10,734 nucleotides of DNA from Bacteroides sp. CAG:1060 (GCA_000432655.1 HF986328.1:10597-21330), one strand, 5' to 3'; numbered from the stretch's first letter, positions 1-7,177 are shown. Numbers and translations are program-made. The notes: a model not told the origin generated them from the letters alone.

Positions 1-905
1 TCATACTCAGCAGGAAGAACACCTGCTGCAATCAACTCTTCCTGAAGGATTGTCACGAAGTTCAAAAGATTCTCCGGAGAACTGTTACCTATATTATATA
101 CCCTATAAGGAGGAATCGGCAGACCGTCTTCTCCATTTTGTTTTTCCGGAGCATGGCCCATTACCCGCACCACGCCTTCCACGATATCGTCAATATAGGT
201 AAAATCCCGTTTGCAGTGACCGTAATTGAATATTTTGATAGTTTCGCCGGCGCGGAGCTTATCCGTAAACCCGAAATATGCCATATCCGGACGGCCCGCA
301 GGCCCATACACCGTAAAGAATCGAAGACCGGTGGAAGGGATATTGTACAACTTGCTGTATGCGTGCGCCATAAGCTCATTGCTTTTCTTGGTGGCAGCAT
401 ACAAGCTAACCGGATTGTCCACCTTGTCATCGGTGCTGTAAGGCACTTTCTTGTTGCTTCCGTACACGGAAGAGGATGAAGCATATACCAAATGCTCCAC
501 TTCGTGATGACGGCACGCTTCGAGTATGTTGAAAAAGCCTATGATATTACTTTCGATATAGGCATCCGGATTGGTGATGCTGTACCGGACTCCGGCCTGA
601 GCCGCCAGATTGACAACGACACTTATTCGGTGACTCTCAAAAATGGCGTCAACAACGTCCTTGTCCGCTATGGAAGCCTTTATGAAAGACCATTTGCCTC
701 CGGTCTTCCGGGAGCACTCTTCTATTTCGGAAAGCCGGCCATATTTGATATTGACATCATAATAGTCAGTAATCGAGTCTATTCCGATTACCGTAATGTC
801 GCTGATGTCGCTGAGAAGACGCTTTACAAGATTGCTCCCGATAAACCCGGCCGCCCCTGTCACAAGGACCGTCTTACCGGAAAGGTTCACATTGGGTGCA
901 AGCAT
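1..905 (-). CDS. UDP-glucuronate 4-epimerase, NAD-dependent (C-terminus cut by window edge)
   Basis: Short-chain dehydrogenase/epimerase that by family would interconvert UDP-glucuronate and UDP-galacturonate in the cytoplasm, supplying galacturonate for capsule, O-antigen or exopolysaccharide. About 301 residues are present of a usual ~350. Visible: the Rossmann glycine motif GAAGFIG (17-23) after a short N-terminal extension, the GIDSITDYYD segment (41-50), NLAAQAGVRYS (99-109), the SSSSVYG catalytic serine region (143-149) and the YAATK form of YxxxK (Y169, K173). RFFTVYGPAGRPDMA (195-209) is the signature that separates glucuronate epimerases from GalE-type glucose epimerases. The ATG at 905-903 lies two bases after the bactofilin stop, so the gene is co-transcribed with secA and the bactofilin. 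The frame is open to base 1 with no frameshift. A related UDP-sugar epimerase is possible, but the glucuronate signature makes that less likely. Confidence 0.9.
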   Translation of the reverse strand, partial: MLAPNVNLSGKTVLVTGAAGFIGSNLVKRLLSDISDITVIGIDSITDYYDVNIKYGRLSEIEECSRKTGGKWSFIKASIADKDVVDAIFESHRISVVVNLAAQAGVRYSITNPDAYIESNIIGFFNILEACRHHEVEHLVYASSSSVYGSNKKVPYSTDDKVDNPVSLYAATKKSNELMAHAYSKLYNIPSTGLRFFTVYGPAGRPDMAYFGFTDKLRAGETIKIFNYGHCKRDFTYIDDIVEGVVRVMGHAPEKQNGEDGLPIPPYRVYNIGNSSPENLLNFVTILQEELIAAGVLPAEY

Positions 906-907
906 GA

Positions 908-1339
908 TTAAAGCTCTTTTGCCTGAACACGCTTCACATTTACCTTGGAGGCGAGATCATCGTACTCCTGCTCCGAGATCATCTTGCAGGTGCCGTTAAT
1001 CTGTGCGCCCATCTCCACCTGAAGCTTATGGACATGGATATTGCCATTGACAGTTGCGGTGCTCTTGATGCAGAGCGTATCCTTCACATAGATATCGCCT
1101 TCCATCTTTCCCCAGAAATCGAGATTGGTGCAGAACATACTGCCGGAAAGAGCGGCCTGCTCCCCTACTACAATCTTGCCGTCAGACAGTACTTTTCCAT
1201 TTATGACACCGTCCACCCTTATATCTGAAGAAGATATGAGGTCTCCGTTGATGGTTGCGCCTTTGGAAATGCGTGTCACGTCATTTATACCGGCGCCTTG
1301 TTCTGATGTTTTCTGCATATTCTTGTACTTCAATGTCAT
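908..1339 (-). CDS. Bactofilin (DUF583 family polymer-forming cytoskeletal protein)
   Basis: A 143-residue protein with the short right-handed beta-helix of bactofilins, which assemble into nucleotide-independent filaments at the inner face of the membrane and position cell-wall or envelope enzymes. The repeat region runs from about residue 24 to 122. It shows the typical ladder of hydrophobic and glycine positions: ISKGATINGDL (24-34), DIRVDGVINGKV (39-50), KIVVGEQAALSG (55-66), GKMEGDIYVKDTL (77-89) and ATVNGNIHVHKL (95-106). Both tails are short and polar, as in the family. I chose the ATG at 1339-1337 because it overlaps the secA stop as TAATG, a coupling arrangement, with AAGGA eight bases upstream inside secA. 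The open frame reaches back to 1396, but that extension only re-reads the conserved SecA zinc tail. An internal Met (residue 8) is a weaker alternative start. Confidence 0.88.
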   Translation of the reverse strand: MTLKYKNMQKTSEQGAGINDVTRISKGATINGDLISSSDIRVDGVINGKVLSDGKIVVGEQAALSGSMFCTNLDFWGKMEGDIYVKDTLCIKSTATVNGNIHVHKLQVEMGAQINGTCKMISEQEYDDLASKVNVKRVQAKEL

Positions 1340-4300
1340 TATACCAATCCTTTTCCGTGGCAGTTCTTGTACTTCTTGCCGCTGCCGCAAGGGCAAGGGT
1401 CGTTACGGCCGACCTGCTTGTCCACCTTCACCGGAGTCCTGGCGTTCTGCGCGCCATTGGTGCTCAGCTCATTGCGGCTTGCGCGCATCTGGCTCATATC
1501 GGGCTGCTGTGGTCTCTGCGGCTGCTGAGGACGGTCAGAAAGCGGAACGAACACTTTCAGAAGGAACGAAAGGACATCCCTGTTCAAATCCTCAAGCATG
1601 GATGCGAAGAGATTATAGCCTTCGAGTTTATATACGACTACAGGGTCTTTCTGCTCATAGGAAGCAGTCTGTACGCTCTGTTTGAGATCATCCATGTCTC
1701 TAAGATGAGACTTCCAATGCTCGTCTATCTGGAACAGGATAATATTCTTGGTAAGGGTCTTGGCAATCTCCCTTCCGTCGGAGTTGTACGCTTTCTCCAG
1801 ATTGACGGAGAGCGTCATCTGCTTGATGCCGTCAGAGACAGGTATGGCGATGTTCTGATACATCTTGCCCTGCTTCTCGTACACTTCCTTGATGATAGGA
1901 TTGAGTTTGGTGACAAGAGCATCCATCCTACGGCGATATTCGGCTTCCATCTGCTCGCAGAGCTTGTCCTGAATGGCTTCAGGCTTGGCCTTGCTGTAGA
2001 AATCCTCATCGAATCCGCAGTCAATGGAGAATTCGGCGATAAGCTCGGTATTGAAATCCTCGAAACTGAGATTCTTATGCGCATCCACGAAAATGGAAGC
2101 GCTGTCAATCATCATATTTCTAAGGTCTATCTCAATCTTGTCTCCGCTGATGGCGTTCTTTCTGCGCGAGTAGATGGCCTCACGCTGATAGTTCATGACA
2201 TCGTCATATTCGAGAAGGTGCTTACGCGAGCCGAAGTTGATTTCCTCTTTCTTCTTCTGGGCGTTCTCCACAGCCTTGGTCAACATATTGGCCTCGAGAA
2301 CATCATTCTCTCCCATGCCGAGCCTGTCCACCATCTTGGCTATGTTGTCCGCACCGAACATACGCATAAGGTCATCCTCGAGCGAAAGATAGAAGGTGGA
2401 AGAACCCGGATCTCCCTGACGGCCGGCACGACCTCTGAGCTGACGGTCCACACGGCGCGAGTCGTGACGCTCTGTGCCGAGAATGGCAAGTCCGCCGGCA
2501 TCCTTCACTTCCTTGGAAAGCTTGATATCGGTACCACGTCCCGCCATGTTGGTGGCGATGGTCACGGTGGATGACTGTCCGGCCTGGGCCACGATGTCCG
2601 CCTCCCTGGCGTGCTCCTTGGCATTGAGGACATTATGCTTGATTCCGCGCATGCGCAGCATTCGGCTCAGGAGCTCTGACGTCTCCACGTCGGAAGTACC
2701 CACAAGCACCGGTCTTCCGGCCTTGGTGATTTCTTCTATCCTGTCGATAACCGCTGCAAACTTGGCTTTCTTGGTCTTGTAGATTCTATCAGGCTGGTCA
2801 TCCCTTATCACCGGACGGTTGGTCGGGATTACCATCACGTCAAGCTTGTATATGCTCCAGAACTCTCCGGCTTCAGTCTCAGCCGTTCCGGTCATTCCGG
2901 CAAGCTTATGATACATTCTGAAATAATTCTGAAGTGTGATGGTGGCGAATGTCTGGGTAATGCCTTCCACCTTCACATTTTCCTTCGCCTCGACAGCCTG
3001 ATGAAGTCCGTCACTCCAGCGTCTTCCCTCCATGATACGGCCTGTGGACTCATCCACAATCTTCACCTTGCCGTCCATTATCACATAATCGACATCCTTC
3101 TCGAACATCGTATATGCCTTGAGAAGCTGGATGACGGTGTGGACACGCTCGCTCTTGGTGGAGAAGTCCATTCTCAACTCATCCTTCTTCTGCAGTTTCT
3201 CTTCCGGACTAAGGTCGGAGTGCTCAATCTCGGCAGTCTGGCTTCCTACATCAGGAAGGACGAAGAAATCGTCGTTGCCCACGGCCTGAGCCAGCACATC
3301 GTGACCCTTGTCGGTCATATCCACGGTATTGAGTTGCTCGTTGATTACGAAGAACAACGGATCCGTGACAACCGGCATCTCGCGCTCATTGTCCTGCATG
3401 TAATAGTTCTCCGCTTTCTGGAGAAGAGTCTTTATACCCGGCTCCGAGAGATACTTGATAAGCGGGGAGTATTTAGGAAGTCCCTTGTGGGCACGAAGGA
3501 GCAATTTGCCGCCTTCCGCCTCATCTCCCGCAGCAATGGATTTCTTGGCATCATTGAGGGTCTGGTTGACAAAGGCTCTCTGTGCCTGATAAAGCTTCTC
3601 CACATAAGGCTTGTACTCAAGGAACTGAGCCTCATCGGTCTTGTTGCGTGACACCGGTCCGGAGATGATGAGAGGGGTACGAGCATCGTCAATAAGCACG
3701 GAGTCCACCTCATCGACGATAGCATAGTGGTGCTTACGCTGCACGAGGTCCTCCTCGCTTACCACCATATTGTCCCTTAGGTAGTCGAAACCGAATTCGT
3801 TGTTGGTACCGAAAGTGATGTCGCACTCGTATGCCTTGCGTCTTGACTTGGAGTTAGGCTCATGCTTGTCTATGCAGTCCACGGAAAGACCATGGAACAT
3901 ATACAGAGGACCCATCCACTCGGAGTCACGCTTGGACAGGTAATCGTTGACAGTAACCACATGCACGCCCTTTCCGGCAAGTGCATTCAGGAATACAGGA
4001 AGCGTGGCCACGAGGGTCTTTCCTTCACCTGTCGCCATCTCGGCAATTTTCCCCTGATGAAGTGCGATACCACCGATAATCTGCACGTCGTAGTGCACCA
4101 TATCCCACACGACTTCATTACCGCCTGCGGTCCAATGGTTGGAGTACACGGCCTTGTCCCCGTCTATTCTCACAAAATCGTGCGACACGGACAAATCCTT
4201 GTCAAAATCCGTAGCAGTAACTACTATCTCCTTATTCTCCTTAAATCTCCTTGCAGTGGACTTGACAATCGCAAAGGCCTCCGGAAGAATCTCGTCAAGA

Positions 4301-4608
4301 CACTTCTCGATAGCATCATCCTCTTCTTTGACGAGTTTGTCAGACTCTCCGGCAAGAGCCTCTTTCTGCTCCACCGGAATATCCTTGTTCAACTCATCCT
4401 TAATCTCGGCAATCCTTTTCTCGAAAGGCGCCTCCACATCCCTCACCTTCTGCCTCAGTGCAGCCGAATGCGCACGGAGATCATCGTCACTGAGGCTGTC
4501 TATCTCAGGATAAACAGCAAGCACCTTGTCAAGAATAGGCTTCACCGCCTTGTAATCGCGGTCAGCCTTGGACCCGAACATCTTTCTGATTATTGAAGCA
4601 AATGACAT
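1339..4608 (-). CDS. secA: Preprotein translocase ATPase SecA
   Basis: Motor ATPase that drives unfolded preproteins through the SecYEG channel. It is complete at 1089 residues. Motifs in order: Walker A GEGKT (194-198), Walker B with VDEVD (298-302), DDARTPLIISGP (307-318), MTGTA (572-576), NMAGRGTD (687-694) and QLRGRAGRQGD (723-733). After a Gln/Pro-rich linker comes a C-terminal zinc motif, CPC...CH (C1072, C1074, C1083, H1084), the part that binds SecB or phospholipid in other bacteria. E. coli SecA is 901 residues. The extra length here includes a charged segment around residues 60-105 and a long stretch around 320-480 in the preprotein-crosslinking region, as is usual in Bacteroidota. 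The ATG at 4608-4606 has an A-rich leader without a clear Shine-Dalgarno site and is preceded by a good phylum-type promoter. It heads the unit secA, bactofilin, epimerase. Confidence 0.98.
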   Translation of the reverse strand: MSFASIIRKMFGSKADRDYKAVKPILDKVLAVYPEIDSLSDDDLRAHSAALRQKVRDVEAPFEKRIAEIKDELNKDIPVEQKEALAGESDKLVKEEDDAIEKCLDEILPEAFAIVKSTARRFKENKEIVVTATDFDKDLSVSHDFVRIDGDKAVYSNHWTAGGNEVVWDMVHYDVQIIGGIALHQGKIAEMATGEGKTLVATLPVFLNALAGKGVHVVTVNDYLSKRDSEWMGPLYMFHGLSVDCIDKHEPNSKSRRKAYECDITFGTNNEFGFDYLRDNMVVSEEDLVQRKHHYAIVDEVDSVLIDDARTPLIISGPVSRNKTDEAQFLEYKPYVEKLYQAQRAFVNQTLNDAKKSIAAGDEAEGGKLLLRAHKGLPKYSPLIKYLSEPGIKTLLQKAENYYMQDNEREMPVVTDPLFFVINEQLNTVDMTDKGHDVLAQAVGNDDFFVLPDVGSQTAEIEHSDLSPEEKLQKKDELRMDFSTKSERVHTVIQLLKAYTMFEKDVDYVIMDGKVKIVDESTGRIMEGRRWSDGLHQAVEAKENVKVEGITQTFATITLQNYFRMYHKLAGMTGTAETEAGEFWSIYKLDVMVIPTNRPVIRDDQPDRIYKTKKAKFAAVIDRIEEITKAGRPVLVGTSDVETSELLSRMLRMRGIKHNVLNAKEHAREADIVAQAGQSSTVTIATNMAGRGTDIKLSKEVKDAGGLAILGTERHDSRRVDRQLRGRAGRQGDPGSSTFYLSLEDDLMRMFGADNIAKMVDRLGMGENDVLEANMLTKAVENAQKKKEEINFGSRKHLLEYDDVMNYQREAIYSRRKNAISGDKIEIDLRNMMIDSASIFVDAHKNLSFEDFNTELIAEFSIDCGFDEDFYSKAKPEAIQDKLCEQMEAEYRRRMDALVTKLNPIIKEVYEKQGKMYQNIAIPVSDGIKQMTLSVNLEKAYNSDGREIAKTLTKNIILFQIDEHWKSHLRDMDDLKQSVQTASYEQKDPVVVYKLEGYNLFASMLEDLNRDVLSFLLKVFVPLSDRPQQPQRPQQPDMSQMRASRNELSTNGAQNARTPVKVDKQVGRNDPCPCGSGKKYKNCHGKGLV

Positions 4609-4631
4609 TTATTCAAATTTTTACAATCTCG

Positions 4632-4663
4632 CAAATATAATCATAATTGTCGTACTATCAAAA
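4632..4663 (-). promoter_or_regulatory. Predicted secA promoter (Bacteroidota-type)
   Basis: On the minus strand, TTTG (complement of 4659-4662, within TTTTG) is separated by 19 bases from TATATTTG (complement of 4632-4639). This is a full match to the known Bacteroides -33/-7 pattern TTTG...TAnnTTTG. Transcription would start near 4625, giving a leader of under 20 bases before the secA ATG. No convincing terminator hairpin separates this from the upstream LytTR gene, so read-through from that gene is also possible. Confidence 0.7.
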
Positions 4664-4701
4664 TCGAAAACCACTACCCGGCGTCATTTCAGACATATAC
4701 C

Positions 4702-5517
4702 CTAAAGCATGTCCGACAGTTTGTCATAATACTGCTTGCTCACCGGAATCGGTCCCAGCGACTTCAGCTTCAACTCGGCAAAGATAAACCCGTCCTTGCT
4801 GCGGCTGAGCACGCTCACCTGATGAGGGTTTATGAAGTATGACCTGTGGCATCTCACTAAAGAATGTGCCGAATTGTTAGCCTCGACGCTTTTCATGGAG
4901 TTGCGCAAAAGAAACTCCTTCACCCCGCCGTTGTTGAGATAATGAATCTTAAGATAGTTGGCCTCCGCACTTATATACAATATCGCTTCCGGATCAATGG
5001 TTATGCGAAGTTTCTTGTGGTCGTCATAAAACTTCACGAGCTCATCTTCCTTGACCGCGCCCCTCGACGAAAGGTCGGAGGAAAGATTGATGGCGATGCG
5101 GATAAGGACAAATATCAGATATGGGTATATAAGCACAAGATACGAATATTCCTCGCAGTAGAAAAGAGCGGGGAAGAACGGGAGCTTCGTCCCGAAAAAC
5201 AGGGCCGTGTACAACGCCATGAAACAAGCTGCGACCAGCACTTCGGACACACACCACACGGCGTAGTGCCACCATAATATGGTGTGCTTGCGCAAAAGAA
5301 GAAAAAGACCGAGTCGCGACAAGGCGAGAGTTCCCATCAGTATGCAGGTAAGCAGGACTATATGGAAAGCAAAAGACTTTCCTCCCGCCAGATGATAGAA
5401 CTCCTGTATCCCGAACGGATTGTACAGAAAACAGAAAAAAATAAAGAAAAGCGGCAGAAGAAACACGTACACCAAGTGCGCGGCATAGCTTTTAGGAAAG
5501 CGGAAAATCGAGTTCAT
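4702..5517 (-). CDS. Membrane-anchored LytTR-family DNA-binding regulator
   Basis: A 271-residue protein with four predicted hydrophobic membrane segments (about 14-33, 50-76, 84-108 and 124-145), a short charged linker, and a cytoplasmic LytTR DNA-binding domain (about 165-270). LytTR hallmarks are ILYISAEANYLKIHYL (179-194), LVRCHRSYFINPHQV (220-234) and IPVSKQYYDKL (257-267). There is no receiver or kinase domain, so it is not a classical response regulator. Membrane LytTR proteins of this shape are common in Bacteroidota, and their signals are mostly unknown. The open frame extends to 5607, but I prefer the ATG at 5517-5515: the predicted promoter lies at 5578-5608, inside the longer version, and the extra 30 residues do not resemble the family. 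Autoregulation and control of the divergent thioesterase gene are inferences from the shared heptamer in the gap. Confidence 0.85.
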   Translation of the reverse strand: MNSIFRFPKSYAAHLVYVFLLPLFFIFFCFLYNPFGIQEFYHLAGGKSFAFHIVLLTCILMGTLALSRLGLFLLLRKHTILWWHYAVWCVSEVLVAACFMALYTALFFGTKLPFFPALFYCEEYSYLVLIYPYLIFVLIRIAINLSSDLSSRGAVKEDELVKFYDDHKKLRITIDPEAILYISAEANYLKIHYLNNGGVKEFLLRNSMKSVEANNSAHSLVRCHRSYFINPHQVSVLSRSKDGFIFAELKLKSLGPIPVSKQYYDKLSDML

Positions 5518-5545
5518 ACTTAAGATTTTTATCCCAAACAGCGCC

Positions 5546-5578
5546 GGGACGAAATTTATAAAACACCTTATTCGTCCC
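5546..5578. repeat. Inverted repeat at the LytTR gene promoter (possible operator)
   Basis: GGGACGAA at 5546-5553 and its exact complement TTCGTCCC at 5571-5578 form an 8-base perfect inverted repeat around 17 AT-rich bases. The right arm touches the -7 element of the predicted LytTR promoter, so the repeat covers the expected transcription start. It could be an operator or a hairpin in the 5' leader. There is no T-run, so it is not an intrinsic terminator. Confidence 0.5.
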
Positions 5579-5608
5579 AAAAATAGATATAAAAATCCGA
5601 AAATCAAT
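5578..5608 (-). promoter_or_regulatory. Predicted promoter of the LytTR regulator gene
   Basis: On the minus strand, ATTG (complement of 5605-5608) lies 19 bases before TATTTTTG (complement of 5578-5585), matching TTTG/TAnnTTTG with one mismatch in the -33 box. Transcription would start near 5572, leaving a leader of about 55 bases to the ATG at 5517. That leader carries most of the inverted repeat at 5546-5578. Confidence 0.55.
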
Positions 5609-5644
5609 CACTTTTATCACTAAAAAGGCTTTCTGATGCCAATC

Positions 5645-5658
5645 TCTTCGTCCGAAGA
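5645..5658. repeat. Short palindrome in the thioesterase promoter (possible operator)
   Basis: TCTTCG (5645-5650) and CGAAGA (5653-5658) are perfect inverted arms around two bases, placed over the -33 region of the thioesterase promoter. The site contains TTCGTCC (5647-5653), the same heptamer found in both arms of the repeat at 5546-5578, which suggests one regulator could act on both divergent promoters. Confidence 0.4.
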
Positions 5659-5677
5659 CTATCGCAGCCTAACTTTG
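5647..5677 (+). promoter_or_regulatory. Predicted promoter of the acyl-ACP thioesterase gene
   Basis: TTCG (5647-5650), 19 bases, then TAACTTTG (5670-5677), which matches TAnnTTTG fully. The -33 box has one mismatch to TTTG. The start of transcription would be near 5683, giving a leader of about 10 bases before the ATG at 5694. Confidence 0.6.
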
Positions 5678-5693
5678 CATCAGAAAACCAAAA

Positions 5694-6416
5694 ATGAAAG
5701 AGTTTATGAACATATATGCATACTCGGTGGTTCCCGAAGAAATAGACTTCAAGGGCCGGATTACAGTACCGTCACTCTGCGGACACATCATCAACGCCAT
5801 AGGACAGAACATCCGCAAGGAAGGCTTTGGAATCGACGTGATGGCAAAGGAAAACAGAAGCTGGATTCTCATACGCTCGGCCTTCGAAATCGACCAAAGG
5901 CCGGCACTTTATTCTCCGCTGTTCGTCTCAGTGTGGCCGGTATCCAAAGGAGGCATATCGTTCTACCGGTGCATCAGGATCACTGACGAGAACGGAAAAG
6001 AGCTCGGGCGAGGGACTACCGAATGGTGTATGATTGACATCGCATCAAGACGCCCGATATACCCTGGAGACGATCTGGATACCTGCGGAAGACACTTCTC
6101 GCTCCCGTGCGAAGGTCCCAGAAGAATACAGGATTTCGCACCGGATACGACTGACAGCAGAAAAGTCGGGTACAGCGAATGCGACTTCAACGGACATCTC
6201 AACAACAATCGTTATGTGGAGATGATTTTCGATATGCTGCCGGAAAATATCGTGGACAGTTCCTCCCGGTTCAGGCTGGACCTCAACTTCAAGAAGGAAA
6301 TAAGGCGCGGAGAAAACCTGTCCATAGGTCTCAAGCAGAATCACAGTGACGAATATCTGTTCATCGCCAAAGCGGGCGGACAGACCCTGTGCAGCGCCTC
6401 TGTCCAGAGATCGTGA
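5694..6416 (+). CDS. Acyl-ACP thioesterase (double hotdog, FAT family)
   Basis: A 240-residue cytoplasmic enzyme that by family hydrolyses the thioester of acyl carrier protein, releasing a free fatty acid and ending chain elongation. Two hotdog domains are recognisable. The first (about 1-125) includes RSWILIRSAFEI (55-66), the counterpart of the family's W-x-I-x-R segment. The second (about 150-238) carries VGYSECDFNGHLNNNRYVE (158-176) with the Asp, Asn and His of the catalytic set (D164, N166, H168). Length is normal for bacterial members, which lack the transit peptide of plant FatA/FatB. The ATG at 5694 follows an A-rich stretch; Met5 is an alternative start. The gene is monocistronic, and its TGA abuts the stop codon of the convergent DUF486 gene. 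Chain-length preference cannot be read from the sequence. Confidence 0.9.
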   Translation: MKEFMNIYAYSVVPEEIDFKGRITVPSLCGHIINAIGQNIRKEGFGIDVMAKENRSWILIRSAFEIDQRPALYSPLFVSVWPVSKGGISFYRCIRITDENGKELGRGTTEWCMIDIASRRPIYPGDDLDTCGRHFSLPCEGPRRIQDFAPDTTDSRKVGYSECDFNGHLNNNRYVEMIFDMLPENIVDSSSRFRLDLNFKKEIRRGENLSIGLKQNHSDEYLFIAKAGGQTLCSASVQRS

Positions 6417-6785
6417 TTATTTAATAAACACAAAGAACACGGCGGCTACCAGACACGCAAAGGCCGCAATGTGGTTCCACTGCAATCCTTGCCCTTTGAA
6501 AAGCAGATTGATTATAACGGTAAATACGGTCAGGGACACTACCTCCTGAATAACCTTCAGCTGAACCAGGCTGAATGGTCCTCCATTGATATTCGAGCCT
6601 ATTCTGTTGGCCGGGACCTGCGCGCAATACTCAAAGAAGGCCACGCCCCACGAGAACAGAATCACAAGAATCAGTGGCCAACCCTCTGAAATCTTCATTT
6701 CCTGAAGTTTCAGATGCCCATACCATGCAAACGTCATGAAAACATTGGATACAATCAGTAGTAAAACAGTCCAAATTCCTTGCAT
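6417..6785 (-). CDS. DUF486 family small membrane protein (DMT-like)
   Basis: A 122-residue hydrophobic protein with four predicted membrane helices (about 4-22, 36-53, 79-97 and 104-121), the size of small multidrug-resistance/DMT-type proteins. The segment FEYCAQVPANRIG (51-63) and LKVIQEVVSLTVF (76-88) are the conserved core of the DUF486 family. No substrate or function is established for the family, so any transport role is inferred from fold similarity. The ATG at 6785-6783 is the only plausible start. The stop codon (complement of 6417-6419) directly touches the thioesterase TGA, with no room for a terminator between the convergent genes. Confidence 0.88.
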   Translation of the reverse strand: MQGIWTVLLLIVSNVFMTFAWYGHLKLQEMKISEGWPLILVILFSWGVAFFEYCAQVPANRIGSNINGGPFSLVQLKVIQEVVSLTVFTVIINLLFKGQGLQWNHIAAFACLVAAVFFVFIK

Positions 6786-6810
6786 AAATCTCAGTAAAAA
6801 TAAAATCTGA

Positions 6811-6818
6811 CAAACTTA
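6811..6818 (-). promoter_or_regulatory. Possible -7 element for the DUF486 gene
   Basis: The minus strand reads TAAGTTTG (complement of 6811-6818), a full TAnnTTTG match about 26 bases upstream of the ATG. The -33 partner is weak: TGTG at 21 bases, or a perfect TTTG at an overlong 23 bases. The call therefore rests mainly on position and the -7 box. Confidence 0.35.
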
Positions 6819-6871
6819 CACATTATCCTTGAAAATACGCACAAAAATATTTTCAAAAAAATCGTAAAAAA

Positions 6872-6903
6872 TTTGGATAACTGAAAAAATACTCATACCT
6901 TTG
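6872..6903 (+). promoter_or_regulatory. Predicted promoter of the tRNA-Lys pair
   Basis: TTTG (6872-6875), 20 bases, then TACCTTTG (6896-6903): exact matches to both boxes of the Bacteroides promoter pattern at an accepted spacing. It lies in a very AT-rich stretch (6786-6919) and ends 16 bases before the first tRNA, so the tRNAs would have a short processed leader. Confidence 0.75.
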
Positions 6904-6919
6904 CAATCCCAAAACGGAG

Positions 6920-6992
6920 GACTCGTTAGCTCAGTTGGTAGAGCATCACACTTTTAATGTGGGGGTCTCGGGTTCGAGCCCCGAACGGGTCA
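6920..6992 (+). tRNA. tRNA-Lys (anticodon TTT)
   Basis: A complete 73-base cloverleaf. The acceptor stem pairs GACTCGT with ACGGGTC, with one G-T pair. The D-arm is GCTC...GAGC. The anticodon stem TCACA/TGTGG encloses the loop CTTTTAA with anticodon TTT at 6953-6955. The T-arm is TCGGG/CCCGA around TTCGAGC. The discriminator base is A6992, and CCA is not encoded. It reads AAA and AAG codons. Confidence 0.96.
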
Positions 6993-7007
6993 CAAAATTG
7001 ACTTACT

Positions 7008-7080
7008 GCTTCCTTAGCTCAGTTGGTAGAGCACCTGACTCTTAATCAGGGTGTCTAGGGTTCGAATCCCTAAGGGAGCA
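7008..7080 (+). tRNA. tRNA-Lys (anticodon CTT)
   Basis: A complete 73-base cloverleaf 15 bases after the first tRNA. The acceptor stem pairs GCTTCCT with AGGGAGC. The anticodon stem CCTGA/TCAGG encloses the loop CTCTTAA with anticodon CTT at 7041-7043. The T-arm is normal, the discriminator base is A7080 and CCA is not encoded. It reads AAG only. The shared promoter and the single terminator downstream indicate a two-tRNA transcript. Confidence 0.96.
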
Positions 7081-7083
7081 CTT

Positions 7084-7118
7084 AAAACCCCTTACAGAAT
7101 GGTCTGTGAGGGGTTTTT
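7084..7118 (+). terminator. Intrinsic terminator of the tRNA operon, probably bidirectional
   Basis: A 15-base-pair hairpin (7084-7098 with 7103-7117, one G-T pair, loop ATGG) is followed directly by the T-run at 7114-7118. Read on the minus strand, the same hairpin ends in four T residues, so it can also stop transcripts from the convergent hybrid regulator gene, whose stop codon is at 7178. The 59 bases between (7119-7177) hold nothing else recognisable. Confidence 0.88.
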
Positions 7119-7177
7119 CATTTAAAAACACGAAACCCCCTCCTGTGGTACGCGATGCGTTTTCAAAGGCCCTCCCC

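Noticed and set aside
1340..1396. A 19-residue longer N-terminus for the bactofilin
   Set aside because: The extension re-reads the SecA zinc-motif codons out of frame and does not look like a bactofilin. The TAATG overlap gives a better start.
1255..2574. A 439-codon plus-strand open frame lying inside secA
   Set aside because: It is antisense to secA, has no recognisable domain and runs through the well-conserved SecA C-terminal half. The same applies to 2908-3651 and 3862-4596.
5518..5607. A 30-residue longer N-terminus for the LytTR protein
   Set aside because: It would start upstream of the predicted -7 element and includes the inverted repeat. The downstream ATG gives a normal first membrane helix.
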